Assembly (NCBI GenBank): GCA_964617625.1
Contig: CAZTZL010000003.1
Location: 1-64,000 of the forward strand
Source of the DNA: CAZTZL01 sp964617625
GTDB taxonomy: Bacteria; Zhuqueibacterota; QNDG01; DSAB01
Reading direction: 5' to 3'
DNA: 64,000 bases
In this document: one piece after another, positions 55,251 to 63,093 of the stretch
How positions within the stretch are numbered: the stretch's first letter is position 1
Layout of the letters: every line of letters begins with the position of its first letter
The notes under the pieces: model-generated
What the model saw: the letters and a program-made list of their open reading frames with translations, nothing else
Told to the model about the DNA's origin: nothing
The model's database searches: none
Made by a program: the position numbers and the translations under genes

Positions 55251-56354
55251 ATGAAAAATCCTTTACCCGATGAATTGTACCATTTTAGAGTCAACCCTCG
55301 AAAACCGGATTTGAGGGGCGATTATTTCAGGGATCAGACCGCAATTATCCACGCCTCCCCATTCAGGCGCCTCAAACATAAAACCCAGGTTTTTTTCTCG
55401 CCCAAAAACGATCACATCTGCACGCGCATCGAACACGTACTTCATGTTTCCACCATTGCCACAACCATCTGCAAGGGGCTTGGGCTGGATGTCGAACTGG
55501 CGCAGGCCATCGCTCTGGGACACGATCTGGGACACGCGCCATTCGGACATATCGGCGAAAAAGTGCTGAACAATCTATCTAAAAAGTTCGGGGGATTTAT
55601 CCACGAAGTGCACAGCCTGCGCGTTGTGGATAAAATTACCCGTCACGGAGAAGGATTGAATCTTACCTACGCGGTAAGGGATGGTATTGTTTCCCACTGC
55701 GGTGAAAAATTTCAAAAGTCGATTGTCCCCTTTCGGAAAGCCAAGGATCTGGAAAAGATCCGGGGCCGGCAAAGTTCCCCGTGCACGTATGAAGGCTGTG
55801 TGGTGCGGCTGGCTGATAAAATCGCTTATCTGGGCCGGGATATCGAAGACGCCATTACTATCGGCTTGATCACGGGAAAAGATGTTCCGCTAAACCTGAA
55901 GAAAAATCTGGGTTCCACAAACGGAGAAATTATCGACACGCTGGTTCTGGATGTGGTCAAGCATTCCGCCGGAAAAGACAGGATTGCCCTGTCCGACAAC
56001 AAATTCGATCTGATCTGTCAGCTTAGGGATTTTAACTACAAGAGCATTTACAACCATCCCATAATTCTTAAAAGCGACAAAGCGATTTCCAGTTTGCTCT
56101 CGCATCTTTTTCAGCACCTTTATAATGAATATAAAACCAACGGTGACGATTTGAACGCATATGAAAAATCGTCATTTTTAGTCGACCGCTATTTCGGACA
56201 GTTTCATTTAAAACGGGCGGAACTGTACCGATCCGAACGTTTCCCGGAACGATGCATCGTCGATTTCGTGGCCGGGATGACAGACTCGTTCGCTCTCGAA
56301 TCCGCTCGGGAAATCCTTTTCCCGCAGACAGTGGATTACCATACGTTTCCTTAA
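55251..56354 (+). CDS. dGTPase-like HD-domain phosphohydrolase
   Basis: A 367-residue cytosolic HD-superfamily enzyme of the deoxyguanosine triphosphate triphosphohydrolase-like group, which cleaves dNTPs to the nucleoside and triphosphate. The metal-binding set is present: His in RIEHVLHV, HD in GHDLGHAPFGHIGE, and Asp in VRLADKIAYLGRD. FRRLKHKTQVF near the N-terminus is the usual family opening. The length is in the normal range for the short (non-E. coli) subgroup. AGGAAC lies upstream of the ATG. Confidence 0.9.
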   Translation: MKNPLPDELYHFRVNPRKPDLRGDYFRDQTAIIHASPFRRLKHKTQVFFSPKNDHICTRIEHVLHVSTIATTICKGLGLDVELAQAIALGHDLGHAPFGHIGEKVLNNLSKKFGGFIHEVHSLRVVDKITRHGEGLNLTYAVRDGIVSHCGEKFQKSIVPFRKAKDLEKIRGRQSSPCTYEGCVVRLADKIAYLGRDIEDAITIGLITGKDVPLNLKKNLGSTNGEIIDTLVLDVVKHSAGKDRIALSDNKFDLICQLRDFNYKSIYNHPIILKSDKAISSLLSHLFQHLYNEYKTNGDDLNAYEKSSFLVDRYFGQFHLKRAELYRSERFPERCIVDFVAGMTDSFALESAREILFPQTVDYHTFP

Positions 56355-56437
56355 AAGAATGATGCGAATCGGGATGAATTCTACAAACCAACCCCGAACA
56401 ACTAAATTAAATTCATAAAATCCGATCCGATTATTTC

Positions 56438-56466
56438 TTGACACAGGTTTGAAAAATAATTACATT
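56438..56466 (+). promoter_or_regulatory. Sigma-70 promoter of the lipid kinase operon
   Basis: -35 TTGACA (56438-56443), 17-bp spacer, -10 TACATT (56461-56466), 41 bp before the ATG at 56507. Confidence 0.75.
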
Positions 56467-56506
56467 GAATCCGTCATAATCCCTACATCCGAGGATCAAT
56501 CAATCA

Positions 56507-57397
56507 ATGAAAATTCTGCTCATTTACAATCCGCAGGCGGCACACAGGCGCGCATTGAAAATACTGCCGGAAGTGGAAACCAAATTTTCTCAGAACCGGG
56601 TCGAATTCGATTTGCGGCTGACAGACTATCCGGAACACGCAACTGAAATCGTAAAGGATACCAGGCTTGATCAATATGACGGCATTGTGGCCGCGGGCGG
56701 TGACGGCACGCTCTTCGAAGTCATCAACGGCTATTATAGAAACAAATCGAAGAAGAAGATTCCTCTCGGTGTACTCCCCGTCGGCACGGGCAACGCGTTT
56801 GCCCGCGATCTCAATCTCGATCAGAGCCAGTGGAAGAAGGCCATCGATGTGATTTCTATGAACAAACCCCGAAGAGTGGACGTTGGGAAATTCACGACGC
56901 ACGGCCAGGATTACTATTTTCTCAATATTATAGGGATGGGATTCGTTGCCGATGTCACTGAAACGGCTCACAAGATCAAACTGCTTGGCAATATCGCCTA
57001 CACGTATGGTGTCTTCTGGCAAATGATTTTTCTGAAAACCCATCAATTAACAATGGAAATTGACGGGAAAACCATCGAACGGGAAAATATTTTTGTGGAA
57101 ATTTCGAACACCCGGTACACTTCGAATTTTCTGATGGCCCCCGATGCAAAAATCGATGATGGATTTCTCGATGTCACATTACTGGGGAAAATGACGCGGA
57201 GAAGGATGCTTCAGTGTTTTCCCAAAATATTCACGGGAGAGCATGTCATGTTTCACGAAGTTGAAACCTTTAAAGCAAAGCGAATGCGTGTGGTAACCGG
57301 CATTCCCAAAGTCCTGACTCCGGACGGCGAACTGGTGGGCATTACACCGGTTGAAGTCGAATGTCTTCACCAGGCCATTGAGGTTTTCTGGCAATGA
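56507..57397 (+). CDS. Diacylglycerol kinase-family lipid kinase
   Basis: A 296-residue cytosolic or membrane-associated kinase of the DagK/YegS/LCB5 fold. The N-terminus ILLIYNPQAAHRRA is the family opening, the nucleotide-binding loop is AAGGDGTLFEVINGY, and PVGTGNAFARDL is the second conserved block. It phosphorylates diacylglycerol or a related lipid using ATP. The stop overlaps the start of the PlsC gene by 4 bp (ATGA), so the two are translationally coupled, a natural pairing for phosphatidate metabolism. Confidence 0.9.
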   Translation: MKILLIYNPQAAHRRALKILPEVETKFSQNRVEFDLRLTDYPEHATEIVKDTRLDQYDGIVAAGGDGTLFEVINGYYRNKSKKKIPLGVLPVGTGNAFARDLNLDQSQWKKAIDVISMNKPRRVDVGKFTTHGQDYYFLNIIGMGFVADVTETAHKIKLLGNIAYTYGVFWQMIFLKTHQLTMEIDGKTIERENIFVEISNTRYTSNFLMAPDAKIDDGFLDVTLLGKMTRRRMLQCFPKIFTGEHVMFHEVETFKAKRMRVVTGIPKVLTPDGELVGITPVEVECLHQAIEVFWQ

Positions 57398-58101
57398 AAG
57401 CGCTTTTCTCGATCTATCTCTGGACAGTGGGTTTGATTTATATCGGACTGCTTTGTACGATCATCACGCTTCTGACTTTTATCATTCCCCACCGGAAGTT
57501 GGACCCATTTTTAAAACTATTATTAAAGATTATCTTCCATCTTCTTTTTATCAAAGTGAAGGTGGAAGGTATTGATAAAGTTCAACCGGACCGAACCTAT
57601 CTCTTCATGTCCAATCATGCAAGTCTCTTTGATGTACCCCTTTTAGGTGGATACATTCCCAACCTGGTTCGCGGCATCGAAGCAGACCGCCAGTTCAAAT
57701 GGCCGTTTTACGGATGGATGGTGCGCCGGTTGGAAAATATTCCCATTTCACGGGAAAGTATCCACGAATCAATTAAAAGCATCCGCAAAGCCGAAGAATA
57801 CCTCCGAAACGGAATTTCCATGGTGATCCTTCCCGAAGGCCACCGGACAAAAGACGGTGAATTACTGCCCTTCAACAAACTTCCCTTTTTCCTGGCAAAA
57901 CAGGCGGAAGTGGCTGTGGTTCCAATCGGGCTGTCCGGACTATTTTCATTAAAAGCTGTCAATTCTTGGATCATTCATCCCCGGACTATCAAAATCAAAT
58001 TCGGGGATATAATTTCTGTGGAACAGGTGCAGTCGTATTCTGTGGTTGAATTAAGGGATCTGGTTAAGAAAAAAATAAAAGGCCTGATCGAATATCCATA
58101 A
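57394..58101 (+). CDS. plsC: 1-acyl-glycerol-3-phosphate acyltransferase (PlsC family)
   Basis: A 235-residue membrane-bound acyltransferase. There are one or two N-terminal hydrophobic helices (about 5-32 and 38-52), then NHASLFD (NHx4D, 74-80), the catalytic motif, and LPEGHRTKDG, motif III with His in place of the more usual Thr. It makes phosphatidic acid from lysophosphatidic acid. The 4-bp overlap with the lipid kinase upstream and 24 bp to the GlmU-like gene indicate one operon. Confidence 0.88.
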   Translation: MKALFSIYLWTVGLIYIGLLCTIITLLTFIIPHRKLDPFLKLLLKIIFHLLFIKVKVEGIDKVQPDRTYLFMSNHASLFDVPLLGGYIPNLVRGIEADRQFKWPFYGWMVRRLENIPISRESIHESIKSIRKAEEYLRNGISMVILPEGHRTKDGELLPFNKLPFFLAKQAEVAVVPIGLSGLFSLKAVNSWIIHPRTIKIKFGDIISVEQVQSYSVVELRDLVKKKIKGLIEYP

Positions 58102-58125
58102 CCATTAAATCGAGTGAGGATCTGA

Positions 58126-59145
58126 ATGCCGCCATCATCCAAACCAGTAACCGCCGTTATTCTGGCAGCGGGCAAAGGCGTCCGCATGAAATCCCGGCTC
58201 CCCAAGGTTCTGCACAATCTGATGGGCAGACCCATTGTCTCTTATGTGATCGAAGCGTGTCAAAAAGCCAAAGTAAACCGAATCATTTTAGTGGTGGGGC
58301 ATCAGGCAGAGCTGGTGAAAAATACGCTCGGACCGGATTTTGAATACGTCGAACAGACCAGACAGCTCGGAACAGGCCACGCCTTGATGATGGCTGCAGA
58401 GAAACTGCCCGATTTAAAGGGGGACCTGCTTGTACTGGCCGGGGACACACCTTTTCTTACCGGACAGGTTTTGAAAAAACTGATTCAGCGCCATCAGAAC
58501 ACGCATGCTGCCGCAACACTAATGACAGCCGTCATGGACCCTCCTCCGGCTTACGGACGGATTGTCCGGGACGCTTCCGGCCACCTGATCCGCATCGTCG
58601 AGGAACGGGATGCAACTTCCGAGGAGAAAAAAATTACTGAGGTCAACACCTCCCATTACTGCTTTCAAGCTTCCAAAGTGCTTCCTCTGCTTTCAGGGCT
58701 CAATACACAAAACGATCAGGGAGAATATTATCTAACCGACATTATCCAGATACTGGCGCAACAGGATGATAAAATAGAAACTGTCACTTCAAAAGATCCG
58801 AATGTTTTAATCGGCATCAACAGCCGTGCGCATTTGATCGAATGTCATCAATTGTACAGAAAACAAATCATCCGGAAATGGATTGAACAGGGAGTGTCTT
58901 TCGTCAATCCCGAAACGGTTTACATCGAACCGGATGTCAAAATCGGCCAGGACACCACTATCCATCCTTCAACCACTCTCACAGGAAAAACAGTGATTGG
59001 AAAGGGATGTACCATCGGCCCGGAAGTCAAACTCACCGATGCCAAAATCGGCGAAAACTGCACCATCGAATTCTCCGTGATTGAAAACCGGACAATCGAA
59101 GCCAACGCCGTCATCGGCCCTTTTGCGTACCTGACAGGGGAATAA
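58126..59145 (+). CDS. glmU: GlmU-like UDP-GlcNAc pyrophosphorylase lacking most of the acetyltransferase domain
   Basis: A 339-residue cytosolic nucleotidyltransferase. The N-terminal domain (1-230) has the signature LAAGKGVRMKSRLPKVLHN, QLGTGHALM, AGDTPFL and EVNTSHYCF, for UTP + GlcNAc-1-P to UDP-GlcNAc. From about residue 250 the left-handed beta-helix begins (YIEPDVKIGQDTTIHPSTTL), but the protein stops after GPFAYLTGE, roughly 115 residues short of a full GlmU (about 456). The acetyltransferase active site is therefore missing. E. coli GlmU cut at a similar point keeps uridylyltransferase activity, so this half is probably functional. A repeat element begins a few bases past the stop. 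Confidence 0.85.
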   Translation: MPPSSKPVTAVILAAGKGVRMKSRLPKVLHNLMGRPIVSYVIEACQKAKVNRIILVVGHQAELVKNTLGPDFEYVEQTRQLGTGHALMMAAEKLPDLKGDLLVLAGDTPFLTGQVLKKLIQRHQNTHAAATLMTAVMDPPPAYGRIVRDASGHLIRIVEERDATSEEKKITEVNTSHYCFQASKVLPLLSGLNTQNDQGEYYLTDIIQILAQQDDKIETVTSKDPNVLIGINSRAHLIECHQLYRKQIIRKWIEQGVSFVNPETVYIEPDVKIGQDTTIHPSTTLTGKTVIGKGCTIGPEVKLTDAKIGENCTIEFSVIENRTIEANAVIGPFAYLTGE

Positions 59146-59160
59146 ATACGTTCGATAAGA

Positions 59161-59230
59161 GATTCTTCAGTCGTCCCGAATTTCGCAAAGACCTTTTAAT
59201 AATAAATGAGGCCGGGACTCCCTCAGAATG
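59161..59230. repeat. MITE-like element with 18-bp imperfect inverted ends
   Basis: Left end GATTCTTCAGTCGTCCCG (59161-59178) and right end, as reverse complement, CATTCTGAGGGAGTCCCG (59213-59230) match at 12 of 18 positions, enclosing 34 bp. The ends resemble the GATTCTTC...CTCAGAATGAC repeats scattered in many metagenomic genomes. No coding capacity. Confidence 0.55.
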
Positions 59231-59333
59231 ACAGTTTTATTACTGCAATGGGGAAATATAGTATTTGCATTTTTAAATTGTTTTCTCGATAATAATATTC
59301 ATCTATAATTATCCGAAAAATGAATATCCATTC

Positions 59334-59357
59334 CATCCTGAGCGCAGTCGAAGGATG
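59334..59357. repeat. REP-like hairpin (CATCCT...AGGATG)
   Basis: CATCCTGAGCGCAGTCGAAG followed by GATG: outer arms CATCCT and AGGATG pair exactly around a 12-nt centre. It is the same type as the diverged element at 39851-39876 and occurs here alone in an intergenic region. Confidence 0.6.
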
Positions 59358-59386
59358 ATAAAATAATAATCCAATAGGAAATCACA

Positions 59387-60304
59387 TTGATTGAAATCCG
59401 CGGAATGCGTTCCGGAGAACTCAAGTCTGTTCACCGGATACTCGGCAGGGCCTTCCCCGATACACCCGGATCATTCTTCGATCAGCAGGTCAAAAATGAT
59501 CCTTATTTGCGGCCCGAAGACACACGGATTCTTTTGGAAAACGGAAAAATCCGCGCCTGTGTCCGGGTCTATTTCCGGGATATTTACTGTCTGAGCGAAA
59601 CCATAAAAATCGGCGGGATCGGCGACGTGGGGACTGATACAAACCATCAGCATCGGGGATATGCATCACAGTTGATGGGAAACGCAATTCAGTACATGAG
59701 GGACAACGGCGCTCTCCTCTCTATCCTCTTTACACGGATCAATCCGTTTTATCATTCGTTCGGATATATCGACCTGCCCACACTGCAGGTAGAAGCGGAA
59801 ATCCCGCAACGCAGATCAGAAATCGAATACCGGACAGCCGATCTCGGGAAAGATTTGAAACAGCTTCAAAAACTTTACACGGACTTCAACCAAAATAAAA
59901 TCGGACCCATGGTCAGAGATTCACGTTACTGGAAACAGCAAATGAAATTTCCAAGAATCGATACCGGTCTGTTCTGGATTATTGAGGAGGACAACGCACT
60001 TCAGTGCTACATCCGTGGAAAAATCGAAGCGGATTACATTAAAATTCAGGAGTGGGCGTATCAACTGGGTAAACAGGAGTACGTACTTAACCTGATTGGT
60101 GAAATGGCGCGCGCAACCCATAAAAAAAAGAGTTACTCCCGCTATCTTTCGGAACAGGAAATAACCCTTTTTAAACAATGGCCCTGTCACATCACAGAGA
60201 ACAAAACATCAATGGTTCGTCTGATTCAACTCGATAAAGGCTCTTCTTTCAGCAATATTCTAAGACCTCACCATTTTCTCTTCTGGGAATCCGACCGTTT
60301 CTAA
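59387..60304 (+). CDS. GNAT-family N-acetyltransferase (TTG start)
   Basis: A 305-residue cytosolic protein. The N-terminal half is a GNAT fold: IGGIGDVGTDTNHQHRGYAS is the acetyl-CoA-binding strand and loop (motif A, QHRGYAS), followed by HSFGYIDL. The C-terminal half (about 150-305) has no recognised motif and may be a second, degenerate GNAT-like domain. The start is TTG at 59387 with AGGA about 9 nt upstream; no better ATG gives the full fold. The acceptor substrate is unknown. It is convergent with the PTS gene at 60329, 24 bp apart. Confidence 0.82.
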   Translation: MIEIRGMRSGELKSVHRILGRAFPDTPGSFFDQQVKNDPYLRPEDTRILLENGKIRACVRVYFRDIYCLSETIKIGGIGDVGTDTNHQHRGYASQLMGNAIQYMRDNGALLSILFTRINPFYHSFGYIDLPTLQVEAEIPQRRSEIEYRTADLGKDLKQLQKLYTDFNQNKIGPMVRDSRYWKQQMKFPRIDTGLFWIIEEDNALQCYIRGKIEADYIKIQEWAYQLGKQEYVLNLIGEMARATHKKKSYSRYLSEQEITLFKQWPCHITENKTSMVRLIQLDKGSSFSNILRPHHFLFWESDRF

Positions 60305-60328
60305 CTCAAATCTGATTCAAGAATGAAT

Positions 60329-60784
60329 TTATTTCTCGGCTTTGGAAATGATATCGAAAGCCGCTTTCGGTGAAGCGGCATCTTTCAAGCTGTCTCGAAA
60401 TGCAGTATTCATGGTCAACCGTGCAATTTGCGCCAAAACCTGAACATTGGGTCCCGCTGCCGTCGAGGGTGCAACCAGCAAAAAGAAAAGATGTGAAGGC
60501 TGGCTGTCCGCAGATTGAAAATCCAGCCCCTCTTTCGATATCCCCAGCGCCATGACCATCCCGTCAGCGGCCATGGTCTTCGCATGGGGAATCGCAATCC
60601 CCTTCTCAAGACCTGTGCTCATGAGTTGCTCCCGATCCATAATCGATTTCAGCACGGCTTCACGATCCTTGATCTTTCCCGTTTTCATGGCAAGATCAAG
60701 CAGCTCTTCAATAATACCCTGCTTGTCTCTATGCATCAATGATGTTGTAATTGTTCCCTCACTCAATAGATCCGAGATGCGCAT
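60329..60784 (-). CDS. PTS fructose-type EIIA (PtsN-like) protein
   Basis: A 151-residue cytosolic EIIA type-2 domain protein. The phosphorylated His is in GIAIPHAKT (H67), with the family patterns LDLAMKTGKI, REQLMSTGLEKG and HLFFLLVAPS. No EI, HPr, EIIB or EIIC is in view, so a regulatory role like PtsN is more likely than sugar transport. It lies 33 bp downstream of the universal stress protein in the PrsW-AtpD-USP-EIIA run. Confidence 0.88.
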   Translation of the reverse strand: MRISDLLSEGTITTSLMHRDKQGIIEELLDLAMKTGKIKDREAVLKSIMDREQLMSTGLEKGIAIPHAKTMAADGMVMALGISKEGLDFQSADSQPSHLFFLLVAPSTAAGPNVQVLAQIARLTMNTAFRDSLKDAASPKAAFDIISKAEK

Positions 60785-60816
60785 TTCGTAATCCTCCTTA
60801 ACAAACCGATGACACT

Positions 60817-61311
60817 CTATTCCAATGCATTATAGAGTCGTTCAATATAATCCGCATTTTTAACAATCAGAACTGAACATTTTGCTTTTCGGAATATCAA
60901 TTCCGCTTCGTCGTGAAATGTGTCCGTCCTCGAAAGAACAGGATCCAGCTCACCCATCACCAAAAGATCTGCACCCATTTCTTGAATCTTATCTACGACG
61001 GATTTACTGACAACACCCTTGATAAGTTCGGTGCGGATCTCGACTCCTTTGGCTTTTCCCAATTCTGCGATATAGTTGAGATAACGCTTCCCGTCCTGCT
61101 CCAGATCCTGTTCGTAATCCATCTCCTCTATCTTAACAAAAATACGTGCCTTAACCAGCTCATCAAGAAGATGGACATTGACCACATACAGCGCCGTGAC
61201 ATCCGCGCCTGTTTTTTTGGACAAGGCAATACTGTACTGGGCTGCCGTAACACACCCTTCGGAACCATCTACAAAAATCAGTATTTTCTTTGCCGGCCCC
61301 TCTGGTAGCAT
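60817..61311 (-). CDS. Universal stress protein
   Basis: A 164-residue cytosolic UspA-fold protein. ATG at 61311 is chosen: GAGGGG lies 8 nt upstream, whereas the in-frame GTG at 61320 has the same site too close. The fold starts KKILIFVDGSEGCVTAAQY, contains VVSKSVVDKIQEMGADLLVMGE and ends RKAKCSVLIVKN. The ATP-loop pattern GxxGS-like is altered (GELDPVLSR), so nucleotide binding is uncertain. It follows the V-ATPase D gene with almost no gap, an unusual pairing. Confidence 0.85.
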   Translation of the reverse strand: MLPEGPAKKILIFVDGSEGCVTAAQYSIALSKKTGADVTALYVVNVHLLDELVKARIFVKIEEMDYEQDLEQDGKRYLNYIAELGKAKGVEIRTELIKGVVSKSVVDKIQEMGADLLVMGELDPVLSRTDTFHDEAELIFRKAKCSVLIVKNADYIERLYNALE

Positions 61312-61316
61312 AAATG

Positions 61317-61946
61317 TCACCCCTCTTTCTTCTCCAATCGCTCTTTGATTATTTTAAGAGTCGCGAACGTTCCCCGTTCGCTCTCCTCCAACGTTTCCTC
61401 GATATATTTGATGGACTCATGATAATCGGGCAGGGCAATTTTATCCAGCGCATTGACCCGCCGCATGGTCTTGCGCACTTCCTCGGCAAGTCGAACGAGT
61501 GAGATACGAAGTTCAGCCAGTTTGGCCAGATCCTGAAGAATACTTCTGAATCGGGCAATCGTCTCGTCCACCCAGAAGCTCGTTTCGCCGAGACTGAAAT
61601 AGGGAGTTACATCTTTAATTTCCACATTTACTTTGGGAAGATTCACTCCCATCACCCGCCGCATGTCGATTGTGATATCGGAATCGATATTAACAGCCGG
61701 GGCAATATTGATCAGGGATTGCCGCCCCATGGAAAGCACCGCTTTTTGAAGCGATTGAAAAGCCTCTGCCAATACTTTTTCCACATGTTCCTGGGCATCG
61801 GCAGTCTTGTCCATCAGGCCCATGAGTTCGACAACAAGTATCTGCCTCTTCTGCTCCAGCAGATCGTATCCTTCCTGTGCAAAAGAAAGGTCACGCCTCA
61901 ATCGCATCAAATTTGTTTTTGTAGGTATAACCTTGTAACGCGCCAT
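61317..61946 (-). CDS. atpD: V-type ATP synthase subunit D
   Basis: A 209-residue central-stalk subunit of a V/A-type rotary ATPase, predicted to be two long helices. The family opening is YKVIPTKTNLMRLRRDLSFA, with Q.GYDLLEQKR and a C-terminal coiled region RVNALDKIALPDYHESIKYI. It normally sits in an operon with the A, B, E, I and K subunits, but none is adjacent here: upstream is a PrsW-like gene and downstream a stress protein. The remaining subunits must be elsewhere or outside the window. Confidence 0.9.
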   Translation of the reverse strand: MARYKVIPTKTNLMRLRRDLSFAQEGYDLLEQKRQILVVELMGLMDKTADAQEHVEKVLAEAFQSLQKAVLSMGRQSLINIAPAVNIDSDITIDMRRVMGVNLPKVNVEIKDVTPYFSLGETSFWVDETIARFRSILQDLAKLAELRISLVRLAEEVRKTMRRVNALDKIALPDYHESIKYIEETLEESERGTFATLKIIKERLEKKEG

Positions 61947-62009
61947 GCTCTTCTTTTATACTTTTTTCTATTTTTTCAGAAACATCCCGGCCTTTTCAAT
62001 ATAATCAAA

Positions 62010-63053
62010 TTACATGAGATGAATCAAGACCGTCAGCACAAAAAAGCCCGGAATGAGGAATTTTAAAAACAACAGAAACCAGAACATCGTTCCGGTTTTT
62101 TTACGATCAAGGGATAATATCCCGTTAATCTTCAACAGCTTTTCTATGAGGCCGCTTTTGCCTTCGTAAAAAATTGTATCCACATGCCTCGGCAGGGTCT
62201 CAGTGATAACCATTGCCTGCTTTTTCAGTTCATCTCCCTCCAGCCGCCTGAGGCATTCCAGTTTTCCTGAAATTCCTTCCATCAACAGGATCACATCCTG
62301 TTTCAGATTGATTTTTTTCGCTTCGTGAATGAGCGATTTCATGCGGCATTTCAATCTTCTTAAAAATTTAAAATAGAACGATTTCCGGACAACCCAGATA
62401 AAAAGTACCACATCGATAATGAAAAGTACAAGTACGAAATAACCCAGATACCTCGTATATCCCATCTGGTTCCACGTGCCGTGGATCAGAACTGAAACGA
62501 TCAGCCCCGGAACGAGAAGCCACCATTTGTGCTTTCGTTTCGCAAACCCGAGAAAAACACCGCTTACCACATTGATAAAAATATGACCGGAGACCGCCCG
62601 GAGAACAACGATATCGTGCAGCGCTTTTTTATAGATGCCCATCTGACCCGTTTGGATTCCAAAGACAAAAGGGCGGAGCACAAACTGATATGAGTACCCG
62701 ATATTTTCCAGAACGGTGAATCCCGCTGCGACAACCAGATAATAAACAATACCGTCGATCTCTTCATTGAATGATTTCAGGTGCCAGACAAAGATCAAAA
62801 CGATGACGAGTTTCAACGCCTCTTCAAATAAACCCGCAACAACATAGTTTTCGAAAAGAACCGAAAAATGCCAATCAAACCGGGCAAATAAAAACTGTTT
62901 GAGTTTGCCAAAAACGAACGTCAGAAGAATCGCACAGATGTATACTTTAACCAGTGTCCACGGCGGTTCTTTCTCATTGATATCAAAAAAATAGACCAGA
63001 AGAACCAGACACGCGCTTGCAAGTATATTGGTGACAATAATGTCCCCGATCAA
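62010..63053 (-). CDS. PrsW-family intramembrane metalloprotease
   Basis: A 347-residue polytopic membrane protein with about seven or eight hydrophobic segments in the first 230 residues. The PrsW metal and catalytic motifs are present: FEEALK (E77-E78-x-x-K81), VLENIGY (E115), SGHIF (H157) and LIHGTWN (H191). Family members cut membrane-bound anti-sigma factors or other membrane proteins. The last 110 residues form a charged cytosolic helical region followed by a C-terminal membrane segment. The target is unknown; no anti-sigma factor is in view. Confidence 0.87.
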   Translation of the reverse strand: MIGDIIVTNILASACLVLLVYFFDINEKEPPWTLVKVYICAILLTFVFGKLKQFLFARFDWHFSVLFENYVVAGLFEEALKLVIVLIFVWHLKSFNEEIDGIVYYLVVAAGFTVLENIGYSYQFVLRPFVFGIQTGQMGIYKKALHDIVVLRAVSGHIFINVVSGVFLGFAKRKHKWWLLVPGLIVSVLIHGTWNQMGYTRYLGYFVLVLFIIDVVLFIWVVRKSFYFKFLRRLKCRMKSLIHEAKKINLKQDVILLMEGISGKLECLRRLEGDELKKQAMVITETLPRHVDTIFYEGKSGLIEKLLKINGILSLDRKKTGTMFWFLLFLKFLIPGFFVLTVLIHLM

Positions 63054-63093
63054 CGGCAGCTCCCAATTTTAAATACATGTTTGATTAATAAAA

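Noticed and set aside
58126..59145. Full bifunctional GlmU
   Set aside because: The protein ends within the beta-helix and lacks the acetyltransferase active-site region.
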